A stretch of DNA of 64,000 bases, from positions 96,580,753 to 96,644,752 of the forward strand of contig CM046000.1 in the NCBI GenBank assembly GCA_025175895.1, in the 5' to 3' direction. A model generated the notes under the pieces. The model was not told the origin of the DNA, made no database searches, and saw only the letters and a program-made list of their open reading frames with translations. Of this stretch, positions 44,240-55,745 are shown piece after piece; within the stretch, counting starts at the first letter, position 1, and each line of letters opens with the position of its first letter. The stretch is from Wurfbainia villosa. Taxonomy: Eukaryota > Streptophyta > Magnoliopsida > Zingiberales > Zingiberaceae. The position numbers and the translations under genes are program-made.

Positions 44240-45589
44240 TGTTGGTGCAACAAGCCTCAGGTCAATATTTACCAAACTCAAGTGGGACTCGAGTAGTGTT
44301 TTAATGTTTGACAATGGGTTGACAATGAGTTTGACTATTTTTTGATAAAATGGTTTGACCATATATTGACCATATGACTAGTGAATGATTGGGATATCCA
44401 AAGTCATATGAGGGAGATTATTTCAGAGAGATTGTTGGAGAAATCAACCTCAAAATTCCAAGTTTGATCTTTGCACGGAAAGTCAAAGAATATTCTTGGC
44501 ATGGAAAAGTCCAAGCATGGTATTGGCCATTGGAAAGTCCAAGAATAGTCTTGGCAAGGAAAGTTTAAGTCATTGGTACTTGACAATGATAAAGTTCAAA
44601 GGTATAGTTTTGACGAGCATGTAGTCTTGGCAGTCCAAGTGAACTTTAGCAATTGGAAAGTCCAAGGGTAGGTCTTGGCAGCGTAAAGTCAAAGCATGGA
44701 TCTTGACGGCGTAAGTCCAAATAGATCTTGGCAAGGAAGTCCAATGGTGAGGTTTTGGCAACGTAAAGTCCAAGCATGTGGTGTTGGCGGCAAAAATCCA
44801 AATGAATCTTGGCAAAGGACTTGGTTAGCATGACATAGCCGATGGAAGCACCTGAAGGCTTACGTGAAGATGAAGAGTCGCAGACTTGAGGGATCCGAGA
44901 GGTAAGAGCCTGATGGAAGTGGCTAGAAATAATAGGTCTAGGCTATGGGTGAGTATCAAGTATGAAGGGATCATACTTGGGTTAATCCTCATGTTTAAGG
45001 TTTATCAGTCGACTGGAGTTATTGACCAGTTGACTGGTCGAGTGTTTGATACTTGGGAGTCTACTTGACTCAGAACAATTGAATGGGATTATGATCAGAT
45101 GACTGGTCGAGGAGTCGACCGAGGCTCGACTGCTCGGCTGAGGCTGTGTCAATCGACTGCTATGTATGGATAGTCGACTAGCCTTGGGCAATCAACTCGA
45201 GTAGTATTTTGATGTTTGACAATGGGTTTGACCATTGTTTGATAATATGATTTGACCATATGTTGACCATATGACAAGTGGATGATAGAGATATCCAAAG
45301 TCATATAAGGGAGATTATTTGGGGGAGATTGTTGGAGCAATCAATCTCGGAAATCCATATTTGGTCTTGGTATGGAAGTCCAAGAATAATCTTAGCATGG
45401 AAAAGTCCAAGCATGGTCTTGGCAATTGGAAAGTCAAAGATTGGTCTTGGCAAGGAAAGTCCAAGTCATGAGTACTTGGCAACGGTAAAATCTAAAGGTA
45501 AAGTCTTAGTGGCATAAGTTCAAACATGTAGTCTTGGCGGCATAAAGTCCAAATGAACTTTGGCAATTGGGAAGTCTAAGGGTAGATTT
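44240..45589 (+). mobile_element. 3' LTR of element D, rearranged and interrupted
   Basis: Starts TGTTGGTGCAACAAGCC, with hairpin units to about 44820 and decayed palindromes to 45185. At about 45190 the sequence jumps back to LTR-start sequence (ACTCGAGTAGTATTTTGATG), with a second hairpin array to 45589, so two partial LTRs are fused. Element E enters within the second array. Confidence 0.8.
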
Positions 45590-47226
45590 TGTTGGAACTT
45601 CGATGAGCACTAGAGGAAGTGGGTGAATAGCGCGTTCGTTGCTTGATAGAATTCAATCACGCTCGCGTGCTTGTCTATAATATTCATTAATATGCGCAGT
45701 AGAAATAATAATAAAGCATAAACGAAATACACAAGCACACACAAAACACAAGAATATACGTGGTTTGAAACCTTAGGGTTCTTACTACATGGGGTGAGCT
45801 CAAATGAGCTCTAGTGATGCAAACACCATCACTAATCAATACACTCCTTCTCAGAATAATTTGGAGGTAGAGAAACCTCTTACAAATGATTACAAAAGTA
45901 ATATAATGAAATACAACAAGTAAACTAAGCAATACACAAATATAAGTAAAGAAAACTTTATACTAAGAGCTTTGGATTGCTTGCTTGTTGATTGCTTTGG
46001 TTTTCTCTTAAAGATATGGAATGCAACAGCAATTCCCCTCCAAATCACCCCAAGAACCATGACAAAAAATATCCCCTTCGGGCTCCTTTAAAAACTGTAA
46101 CTCGGGCTGATTTTCGCCTAGCAGTCGACTATCATAAGGCCCTAGTCGACTCCCAATAGTGTCGTTGTCTCACAACGACTTAATCCACATCGGCATTCTA
46201 GCCAACAGATACACTGGCAATCGACTGCCATTACCAGTAGTCAACTACTCAAGCCCATAGCTGACTGCTCAGTCAGCGACCGAGCGTTCTACCTCGCGAC
46301 CAAAACCAACATCAATCGATTGCCCTCCATGGCAGTCGACTGTCAAGGCTATTTGCCACAGTCGAATGCCAGTCGACTCACAATAGTTGACTAATCATAA
46401 TTCCAGGTTATGCATTCGGTCGACTCATTGCTAAGTGTCAAATACTTGACCCGGTCATGTCCATAACGATCATTGCTACATCTCAACCATGAGGTTTAAC
46501 CCCATGTATGATGCCCTCATACTTGCTAGACCACCCTTAGCCTAGACCTAAGTCTTCTAGCCACCTCCATCAGCCTCACACCTATTTGATCCCTCCAAGT
46601 CATCCATGACTTGTTCATCCATATGCTAGCCTTCAGGTGCTTTCATCGGCTATTGTCATGCTAAGCTGGTCTACACCGCCAAGACACATTGGACTTACGC
46701 TACCAAGACACACACTTGAACTTTAAGCCGTCAACCATTGGACTTATGTTGCAAAGACTCTACCCTTGGACTTTACGCCACCAATATCAACCCTTGGACT
46801 TCCCTTGCCAACCCATGTTAGACTTTCTAATTGCCAAGACTCAAGCTTGGACTTTCCCTTGCCAAGACCCATGCTTGGACTTTCCATGCTAAGTGTCCTG
46901 TTAGAAATATTGGAACGGCTAGAGGGGGGGGTGAATAGCGTTTCGCCCGATCGTGGATGGAATTCGATCTCGTTCGTGTCTACAATTTCGTTAGCGCAGC
47001 GGAATATATATAATGATAAAAGCAATAACGAAATGGACACAACAAAAATCACAACAGGAGCATATAACGTGGTTCGGAACCGAACCGGTTCCTACTCCAC
47101 GGATTGGGTTCGTACGAACCCTAGCGATGCCACAAACACCACTAACCAATAAAACTCCTTCTTGACACAAGTCAAGGGTGGAGAAACCCCTTACAAGTAA
47201 TCTTACAACAATAAGATACAAATACA

Positions 47227-48424
47227 TGTAGGGGATCGGTACGGCTGGCTAGAGGGGGGTGAATAGCCCTTTTCGTTTGGATGCCGGTATTTGCTCGTCT
47301 ACAAAACTAATTAGCGCAAGCGGAAGACTAATAAAGACAAGCAAATAGAAATACGAGAAAACAAACGCTAACAAAGAATGTAACATGGTTCACGGCTACG
47401 CCGCTAATCCACGGTCCCTGATTCGTCCTCGGTGAATCACTCCGCTTAACCAATCCACTAAATGGTCTCTCCTTTGCATCAAGCTAGGTGGAGGTAACCT
47501 TTACAATCAAGATCACTCTTCTTACAAATAGAATGGAGTAAAAGCAAGTAAGAAGAGTTTAGAGCTTGTGGGGCACTAGGAAGATCACTTGGAGCATGAG
47601 CATTAGCCTCTTAAAGGCTTACACCCTCCCTTTTTATAGAGAGGGCTGTTTTCTTCCCGTTGGCCGCCACCAGTCGACTGCCGCCCTTGGCGATCATTGC
47701 CACATCCTAGCGGCCTCCGAACACGCTCGGATCCCGGGTGTAGTCCAATCAACTCTTGGCGATCGTGATGGACCTCATCGATCATTGCCTCATAATCGGC
47801 CCGATCGGCTACGAGCAGTTCTGGCTAAAACCCTATTGACGATCATTGCGCCTTGCCGATCGATGTCTTGCGATCACGCCCACGTATGGCGATCATTGCT
47901 GCTAATCCGATCGATCGTATACCAGTCGAACTCACTCGACTCAGAGCAGTCGACTGCCATGACATGGCAGTCGACTGGTGTCGGGAAAACCCATCCGACA
48001 CTTGGCCAAATGGCCAAGTTTCACCTAAGAGCTACCCTTCCCCGGGTTACAATCGCTCACTCTCATCTCTCGGAGTCCCTCGCCTTCGAAGTTCTCTTCG
48101 TTCTCGGCCACGTCCCTCGGCAGCATCAGGCGCACGGCTCTGCAATGCTCCTTCGCGTCTCTTGCCTCGAAGTCTACTTCCTCCGGCTTCACTCAAAGCT
48201 TCTCGTCCGGCGGTCCCTCGGATGCTCCAAGCGCACGGCTTCCGCAAAGCTATCCTTCACCGACTCAAGGCACGAGTCATGAGATGTGAAACTCGCCACG
48301 GCTCTATGTGCGAATTACTAAGTCCTGCACGACTTCAACGCACATATCAAATCAACATATCAAACTAACTTAAACCCTTTGCCACACCATCAAAACCATA
48401 TTACGGCAAGAGATTGCCCTAACA
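47227..48424 (-). mobile_element. 3' LTR of B2
   Basis: Plus-strand edges TGTAGGGGATCGG and TTGCCCTAACA. TATA complement at about 47633-47638 lies in a CCCTC...GAGGG inverted repeat. Only a few CAGTCGACTG copies remain (47670, 47950, 47968). The word GATCATTGC stands where palindromes would be expected (47691, 47779, 47841, 47891). Confidence 0.93.
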
Positions 48425-49708
48425 ATCTCCCCCTTTTTGATGTGTGGCAATCCGTTTAAGTTAGGTAAAAGCATTTGATATAAATTCTAAGGTAAGAAAG
48501 CATGTAAAGATAAACATGATATAGCAACATGCAACTCCCCCTTAATCCATGAAACTCTCTATGCAAATTTTCTCCCCCTATCATATATTTCTCCCCCTAA
48601 AATGATTAACTTAAACATAAATTATTTCTCCCCCTTTGACACCATCAAAAAGATTAACACTAAGTTATAAGCTCATGACATCAAGTATAATGGAGGGAAA
48701 ATACCAAAAACATGATTAAAATCTGAAATCAGAAAATTGCAGGCTGATTTTGGGTGAGCGATCATTCTATCATCGATATGGATCGTGGCACAATTGATTC
48801 CGAAATTGATTTTAAGTAATTTCAGAAATGCATTAAAAATTCTAGAAAATTCGAAAAATCATGAAATTTGAGGAGCATATTTCTATTAAGTATATCTATC
48901 AAGGAAAAATAGTTTTTCATGAAAAATCATTATATTTTCTGAGATTTGCCAAAAATCCAAACACTTGAAAAACCACTAGTTTTTGAGCATGTTAGTATCC
49001 ATTTTAACACCTAGTCTTGCTTTGAATTGTTCCAAAACATGAATACATAGATTTTGATTAAGGAATTGTTTTGAAAACATATGAAATATCCAACCATGAT
49101 CTTTGGGCAATATGTCTATGAATTAAACATAAGCTTTCCCCATGATTGGTCTATTATTGCTATGTTGATACTTTAAATGACCATCTAAATGCCATAGGCA
49201 TTAGTGGACATTTGTATCATCCTAACATCTCACCTATGCTAAGTTTGCAATCAAGTTAGCCTATAGTGAGTGTGAGATGCATCCTAGGGGGTATTTGTAT
49301 ATACTTAACCAATATATTCATGCAATTCTATCATGGTTAAGTATCAACCTAACAATTAACATTATCATAATGACATATATGAATGAATTCTACATTATGA
49401 TTATGAAATACATGTATTCATTAAATAATAGTCATGCATTAGGTATTATATGATGATAATAACCAAAGTGTCACCTAAAGCATGATTCAAACCTATTTCT
49501 CATGATAACATGCCAAATATCAAAATCATAAATCATGATTTAAAACATACATAGCAATTACATTAATCATCATGATTTAAGCATTATTACCTATTTATGG
49601 GCACGTTATCATCACCCAACACTATCTAAAAAATGTTGTCCCGTCATCCTAAGTCAACCAAAATATGATATAGGTTAGGACCATGTGGTTGACTACCCTA
49701 GGGTTATT
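48425..49708 (-). other. 3' non-coding region and PPT of B2
   Basis: Minus-strand PPT AAAAAGGGGGAGAT abuts the LTR (48425-48438). More purine tracts follow at about 48535, 48570, 48590 and 48628. AT-rich, no coding frame; corresponds to 33291-33497 plus 35063-35964 of B1. Confidence 0.75.
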
Positions 49709-51419
49709 CTAACCCTTAAGGATGGATTTTGGAACCCAAAATAAGTTCTTCCCTATTGGGTTCACTAAATACTCCTTGGGGATCCATTTCCTAGCAATTA
49801 CTTTCTTTTTATCTTGTCCCCTAGCTATTAGGCATTTGTAGGCCTTTTCATTTTTCTTTTCCTTGTAGCCTAGGCCCTTTTTGTTGAAGCTAGCTCTTTG
49901 GCTCCCTAAGATCATGTTCAATGTGTTGGAGCCAATAGTGAATTTTTCTAGGGCTTTTGTTAAATAATCTACTTTTTCCCTTAAGGCCCTATTTTCATTT
50001 ATACATGCATCACTAACATCTAATGGCACATAAAGGTCATGTGAGCATGCATCATTTAAGCTAGAAGAAATATTATCATTTAAGCATGCATTTTCTAGTT
50101 TATTTTCTAGGTCCTTAATTTGATCTAGCATGCTTTTGTTTTTCTTCTTAGCTCTAAATAAATCTCTAGTTAAGCTAGAAACCATGGAAACTATTTTCTT
50201 AGGAGTTAGATTTGTTACCATAGTTTCCATGTCCTCTTCTTCGGATGAGGAGGATGTGGAGGCTCCCCCTCCACTTGAGCTTGATTCTTCATTTGAGGAG
50301 GAGGAGGAGCAATCCAAGTCATCAAAGGCCATCAAGGCCAAATTGGTGACAAAGGCATTCTCCTCATCCGATGATGAGGAGGAGGATGAGGATGGATCAT
50401 CCCAAGTCCTTGCCTTGAGAGCCTTAGCCTTTCCCTTCTCCTTTGTCTTCTTCTCCTCTTCCTTCTTTTTCTTGCTCCCCTTTTTCTTCTTCTTTTCTTC
50501 TTTCTTTTTCCTCTCTTCCTTGCTCTTGTTTAAGAGAGGACAATTGTCCCTTATGTGCCCCTCTCCTTGGCAATTGTAGCATATGACCTTCCCCCTTGGT
50601 CTTCTATTCCTATCATGAGATTTATCAAATCTAAAATTCTTAAATGCACGTCTTACCCTCCTTACCATATAGGCTTCTTCGGTGCTATCCATGGAGGAGG
50701 AGGAAGACGCTTCGTCATCGGAGGAGGAGGTGATTTCCATCTTCTTCTTCCCCTTATTTGCCAACAATGCTACTCCTCTTGAGGGTTGAATTCTAGGCTC
50801 CTCTTGTATTCCCTCAAGCCTAGTTTCGTGGAGCTCCATTGTTGAGAAAAATTCCTCCAAGGTACTTACTTCCAAGTTCTTGGAGATGTAGAACGAATCC
50901 ACCATGGAGCTCCACTTTGAGGACCGGAAAGGCCTCTATAGCCTTCATGAGCATGTCGGTTTGTGACTTCTCACCTACACTTGTTAGCCCAATTAAAATT
51001 TCTTTAAACCTAGAGTGTAGTGAGGTTACCTTTTCTCCCTTTTCTAGTTTTATATTGGATAGTTGGGAGCGGAGGAGGTCTCTCCTTGCTAGCTTGGCCT
51101 CGGATGTGCCTTCATGGAGTTCTATAAGCTTCTCCCACATCTCTTTGGCGCTAGCACATTCTCCGATCCGGTTGATCTCTTGTTGGGGGAGCACATTGAA
51201 AAGATGATGTTTTGCCTTTGAGTTCACAAGGTGCTCCTCTCTTTGCTTCTTAGTCCATCGTGATTTTTCGATTTGTTCACCCTTTTCATCCCTAGGCAAC
51301 TCGAACCCATTTTCCATTATTAGTATAATATCAAAATCGGTCTCGAAGAATACCTCCATTCTCTTTTTCCACCAAGAGAATTCGCCGTCGAACTTCGGTG
51401 GATGGATATTTGAGCTGGC
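49709..51419 (-). pseudogene. gag: Family B gag of B2, one frameshift
   Basis: The chosen start (51419) gives MASSNIHPPKFDGEF, as in B1; an upstream in-frame ATG at 51461 adds 14 residues unlike B1. UBN2-type domain complete (WWKKRMEVFF, AKEMWEKLIELHEG, ARRDLLRSQL, HSRFKEI). A frameshift lies near 50920, where FPSSKWSSMV-like sequence changes frame. The second frame has a Lys/Ser region, one CCHC knuckle (CYNCQGEGHIRDNC), a long Lys/Glu tract, acidic Ser runs, a coiled-coil-like part and the ending NLFWVPKSILKG. Confidence 0.89.
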
Positions 51420-51471
51420 CATTTTGAAAATTTGCTTGTTGTGGCGGTTAGTCCTCGACAAGCTTTCCTTG

Positions 51472-51483
51472 GCTCTGATACCA
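51472..51483 (-). promoter_or_regulatory. Primer-binding site of B2
   Basis: Complement reads TGGTATCAGAGC, two bases from the LTR. Confidence 0.93.
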
Positions 51484-51485
51484 CT

Positions 51486-52696
51486 TGTAGGGGATCGGTA
51501 CGGCCGGCTAGAGGGGGGTGAATAGCCCTTTTCGTTTGGATGCCGGTATTTGCTCGTCTACAAAACTAATTAGCGCAAGCGGAAGACTAATAAAGACAAG
51601 CAAATAGAAATATGAGAAAACAAACGCTAACAAAGAATGTAACGTGGTTCACGGCTACGCCGCTAATCCACGGTCCCCGATTCGTCCTCGGTGAATCACT
51701 CCGCTTAACCAATCCACTAAATGGTCTCTCCTTTGCACCAAGCTAGGTGGAGGTAACCTTTACAATCAAGATCACTCTTCTTACAAATAGAATGGAGTAA
51801 AAGCAAGTAAGAAGAGTTTAGAGCTTGTGGGGCACTAGGAAGATCACTTGGAGCATGAGCATTAGCCTCTTAAAGGCTTACACCCTCCCTTTTTATAGAG
51901 AGGGCTGTTTTCTTCCGTTAGCGCCACACGATCATTGCCGCCCTTGGCGATCATTGCCGTCCTCTGGCGGCCTCGAACACGTCGGATCCCGGCCGTTGTA
52001 GTCAACGGAACTCTTGGCGATCGGTGATGTACCTCATCGATCATTGCTCTCCGTAATCGTCGGCCGATCGGCTCTGAGCGGTCTTGGCGAAACCCTATTG
52101 ACGATCATTTCGCCTTGGCGGATCGGCGATAATCTTGCCGATCATTGCCCGCGTATGGCGATCATTGCTGGCCACAATCCAGTCAGTCGTATACCAGTCG
52201 AACTCACTCGACTCAGAGCAGTCGATTGCCATGACATGGCAGTCGACTGGTGTCAGAAAAACCCATCCGACACTTGGCCAAATGGCCAAGTTTCACCTAA
52301 GAGCTACCCTTCCCCGGGTTACAATCGCTCACTCTCATCTCTCGGAGTCCCTCGCCTTCGAAGTTCTCTTCGTTCTCGGCCACGTCCCTCGACAGCATCA
52401 GGTGCACGGCTCTGCAATGCTCCTTCGCGTCTCTTGCCTCGAAGTCTACTTCCTCCGGCTTCACTCAAAGCTTCTCGTCCGGCGGTCCCTCGGATGCTCC
52501 AAGCGCACGGCTTCCGCAAAGCTATCCTTCACCGACTCAAGGCACGAGTCATGAGATGTGAAACTCGCCACGGCTCTATGTGCGAATTACTAAGTCCTTC
52601 ACGACTTCAACGCACATATCAAATCAACATATCAAACTAACTTAAACCCTTTGCCACACCTTCAAAACCATATTACGGCAAGAGATTGCCCTAACA
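51486..52696 (-). mobile_element. 5' LTR of B2
   Basis: Two-tier hairpin at 51643-51672 with inner stem GCGGC/GCCGT. GATCATTGC words at 51930, 51948, 52039, 52139 and 52160. TATA complement near 51893. Confidence 0.93.
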
Positions 52697-53825
52697 ATAC
52701 AAGCAATTACAATAATGAATATGAAATACAAGTAAAGAAAAGACTTTACAACACTTGTTTTGATTGCTTGAATGCTTGGTTGCTTGCTTGCACTTGGAGA
52801 CCTGATTTGCACCAACAAATCGCCCCAATAGCCCTCAAGAACCGATTACTTTTTCCTCCATCACGAGCTCCATATATAGCTTCAACCTGTGCTGGAAAAA
52901 GTCGATCAGTCGACTGATCGGGACCATCAGTCGACTGATGCCACTGTTGTCGTGAGACAACGGCTAGTTCCACGTTGGATAAGTCCAACGAAACTACCAT
53001 CAGTCGACTGATTATGACCATCAGTCGACTGATGGAGTCCTCACTCGACGACAGTCTGCGACTCCGATACGTGGCGAATTCTCGAGCACCCGGTTGGTGA
53101 TCACCACGATCGATCATTTGCTCTCGAGCCATCGATCGGCCCGCCAACCTATGGCAATCGGCTGGCCATAACCCAGTCAAACCCTAGTTGACTCGGTCCG
53201 GCCGATCGCCACATGGCACTGGGCCGACCGCACACCTCAACCATGAGGTTTTAACTCAAGTATGGTTCCCCCATACTTGCTAGACCACCCTTAGCCTAGA
53301 CCTAAGCCTTCTAGCCACCTCCATCAGCCTCATGCCTCTCGGATCCCTCCAAGTCATCCATGACTTGTTCATCCATCGCGCTAGCCTTCAGGTGCTTCCG
53401 TCGGCTATGTCATGCTAACGGTGTCTACACCGCCAAGACACATTGGACTTACGCCGCCAAGACTCCGCTTGGACTTTACGCCGCCAACCATTAGACTTAT
53501 GCTGCCAAGACTACCTTTTGGACTTTACGCCGCCAATATTAATCCCCTTGGACTTCAAATGTCAACCCATGTTGGACTTTCCATGCCAAGACCATGCTTG
53601 GACTTTCCTTGCCAACTCATGTTGGACTTTCCATTTGCCAAGACCCATGCTTGGACTTTCCTTGCCAACACATGTTGGACTTTCCATTTGCCAAGACCCA
53701 TGCTTGGACTTTCCTTGACAATTATATTGTCATATGTTTTTGTTGAAACATCAAAACACATCAAAACATCACTCGAGCCAAACTCGAGTCCTAGTCAATC
53801 GTGACCTGGGCCGATTGCACCAACA

Positions 53826-53840
53826 ATCTCCCCCTTTTTG
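53826..53840 (-). promoter_or_regulatory. Polypurine tract of A3
   Basis: Minus-strand CAAAAAGGGGGAGAT directly before the 3' LTR. PPT-like repeats follow at about 53912, 54007, 54152 and 54200. Confidence 0.85.
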
Positions 53841-55745
53841 ATGTTTGACAAAAACCAAACAAATAATTGAGTTAGAATACTAACTCCAATCCTTTACCAA
53901 TTATCCCAAATGTTCTCCCCGAAACATTCTCTCCCTTTTTGACTAACATCAAAAAGGTTTTCTCTCCAAGGAGGTCAATGTCTCATGTCCCAATGAGATC
54001 TTACAATCTCCCCCTTGGTTCAAAAATACCTAGGATGCCTACCATCTTCCTAGTGATAAGTCCCATATCACTCAAGAGAGACAATCCTATTCACTCTCCC
54101 AATTTCCAAATTGGGTTTCTAAAAATCCATCAATTTCCCAAATTGATAACATTCTCCCCTTGAAGGAGAAAAACACATCCATCATCCCAAGATGGATATC
54201 TCCCCCTAAAGGCTTGCTCCCCCTTGACCATTGCACCAACAATATCCTTGGGAAGTCCCTAAGCCAATAGGAACTTTAAACCGTCAAAACTAAGGTTAGA
54301 AATTCAACATTGAACTTTCCACACCTTAGAATTGATACAAACCCTAAACAACTCTCCTAATCCATATCCAATAGATTTTCACCCTTTATAATGCTTCCCA
54401 AAGCATATCCTAGGGTTAGGAGTGGTTAGGGATCATAACCGTAGTTAAAATCGGGTTAAACAACTTTTGGTTACCGAAATCAGCTATCGATCGACTCACA
54501 CCTGATTGGTGATGTGTCCATCGATCCGACCGCACGGCTAACAATGAGTGATAAGGCTGTAGTCGAGTCCAAGCTGCCATCGATCGCTCTATAGATGCAA
54601 TGATCGATAATCGAAAACTCCGATTTTGAAATCGAAATGAGTTTTGAAAAATCATAACTAATTATGCATTATAACTAAAAAAATCACGAAATTAGATACG
54701 TATAATACTTATGACTAATACAATGGGTGAAAATATTTGAAAATTATTTTACCCATTAAATAGTGACATTGGTACAAAGTTCAAAAACATTGAAATTTTC
54801 AATGTTTTGGCCCTACTTTGTATCAACTTCATCAATGGTGATTGCTATCAAAAGATAGACTTCACCAAGGTTTTTCAAAATGATTTTAAAATGTTTTCAA
54901 AACCTTATCTTGGACCATAATTTATTGGCTAAATATACATAGCTTGTATATTAGCTTTCCTTATGATTCTTGGTGATAATTAAAATAAGTTTAAGTTCAT
55001 CTAGATGCACTACCGATGCACCTTGAACCTAACCTATTATCCTAGCATCTCACATGTATTTAGGGTGTATACATACACATACATGTCAATTAGATGTGAG
55101 ATGTGGGTTTTGTTCTCCCTAATCTAGGGTTTTATGCATTTTCCTAAGGCAACTCTACTTGATTCCCTTATAAATGGGACTCCAAGTCATGCCATTGTCC
55201 TTAAATCAATTTCAATCAAAATTTTCTTAAATGCATGAATGATTATGGCATTAATGATGATATAAATAAACACATGCTCATAATCATGATGTCATAGCAT
55301 AATATGAGATCTAAAAACACATGACATTTAAAGCCTTAATCCTAAACATGTACATGACATATAGAATGATTAAAAATAAGCATGATGTCATGGCATGTTA
55401 TATGACAAACAAAGCATGGCATATAAAATATATAGGTATAGTAATACCTAAATTTTAATATTAATTGCCATTTCATATAATTAATTATATTTTGCCATAT
55501 TTCTATTTTTCTCCCAAGTGTGCCAAAAAAACCAAAATGGCACACTAACCTCTAAACCTAAATTGTGCCAATTTTGATCATTTTATCAAACTTCTCAAGT
55601 AATATTGGCACATCCTAAAACTTTTAGGATTATAATTCAACCCTATTTCCAAGGTATCCATAACCTTGAAAATAACCTAAAGTGACATCTTTGCCATGGT
55701 TGAGTTAACTACCCATCCATTTAAGGTTGGCACACCCTAACCCAT
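53841..55745 (-). other. Non-coding 3' internal region of A3
   Basis: No credible gene. Collinear with 28063-29950 of A1. A zone at 54480-54610 with ATCGATCG-type words matches the position of the palindrome words in A4 and D. Confidence 0.72.

Larger units (their letters stand above)
39166..45589 (+). mobile_element. Family A-like element D, 3' LTR interrupted
   Basis: 5' LTR 39166-40742 (TGTTGGTACAACAAGCC start), PBS, broken gag, 3' non-coding DNA, PPT, and a 3' LTR from 44240 that is rearranged at 45190 and cut at 45589 by minus-strand element E. Left flank is TCTTT, but the right end is not visible, so no TSD can be confirmed. More diverged than the other copies, so probably older. Confidence 0.85.
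47227..52696 (-). mobile_element. Full-length family B element B2, TSD ATACA
   Basis: ATACA flanks both sides (47222-47226 and 52697-52701), and the uninterrupted site is visible in the other LTR of A3 at about 57786. Minus strand: 5' LTR 52696-51486, PBS, gag, non-coding, PPT, 3' LTR 48424-47227; 5.47 kb. No pol. LTRs nearly identical by eye, so the youngest layer of this nest. Confidence 0.96.

Noticed and set aside
47853..48368. ORFs of 171-238 aa in the LTR of B2 and its partner (52014-52640)
   Set aside because: Both lie in U3 of an LTR, share only repeat-derived sequence with each other and have no recognisable domain.
50130..50579. Plus-strand ORF of 149 aa rich in Phe and Ser
   Set aside because: Complement of the Lys/Glu-rich gag of B2.
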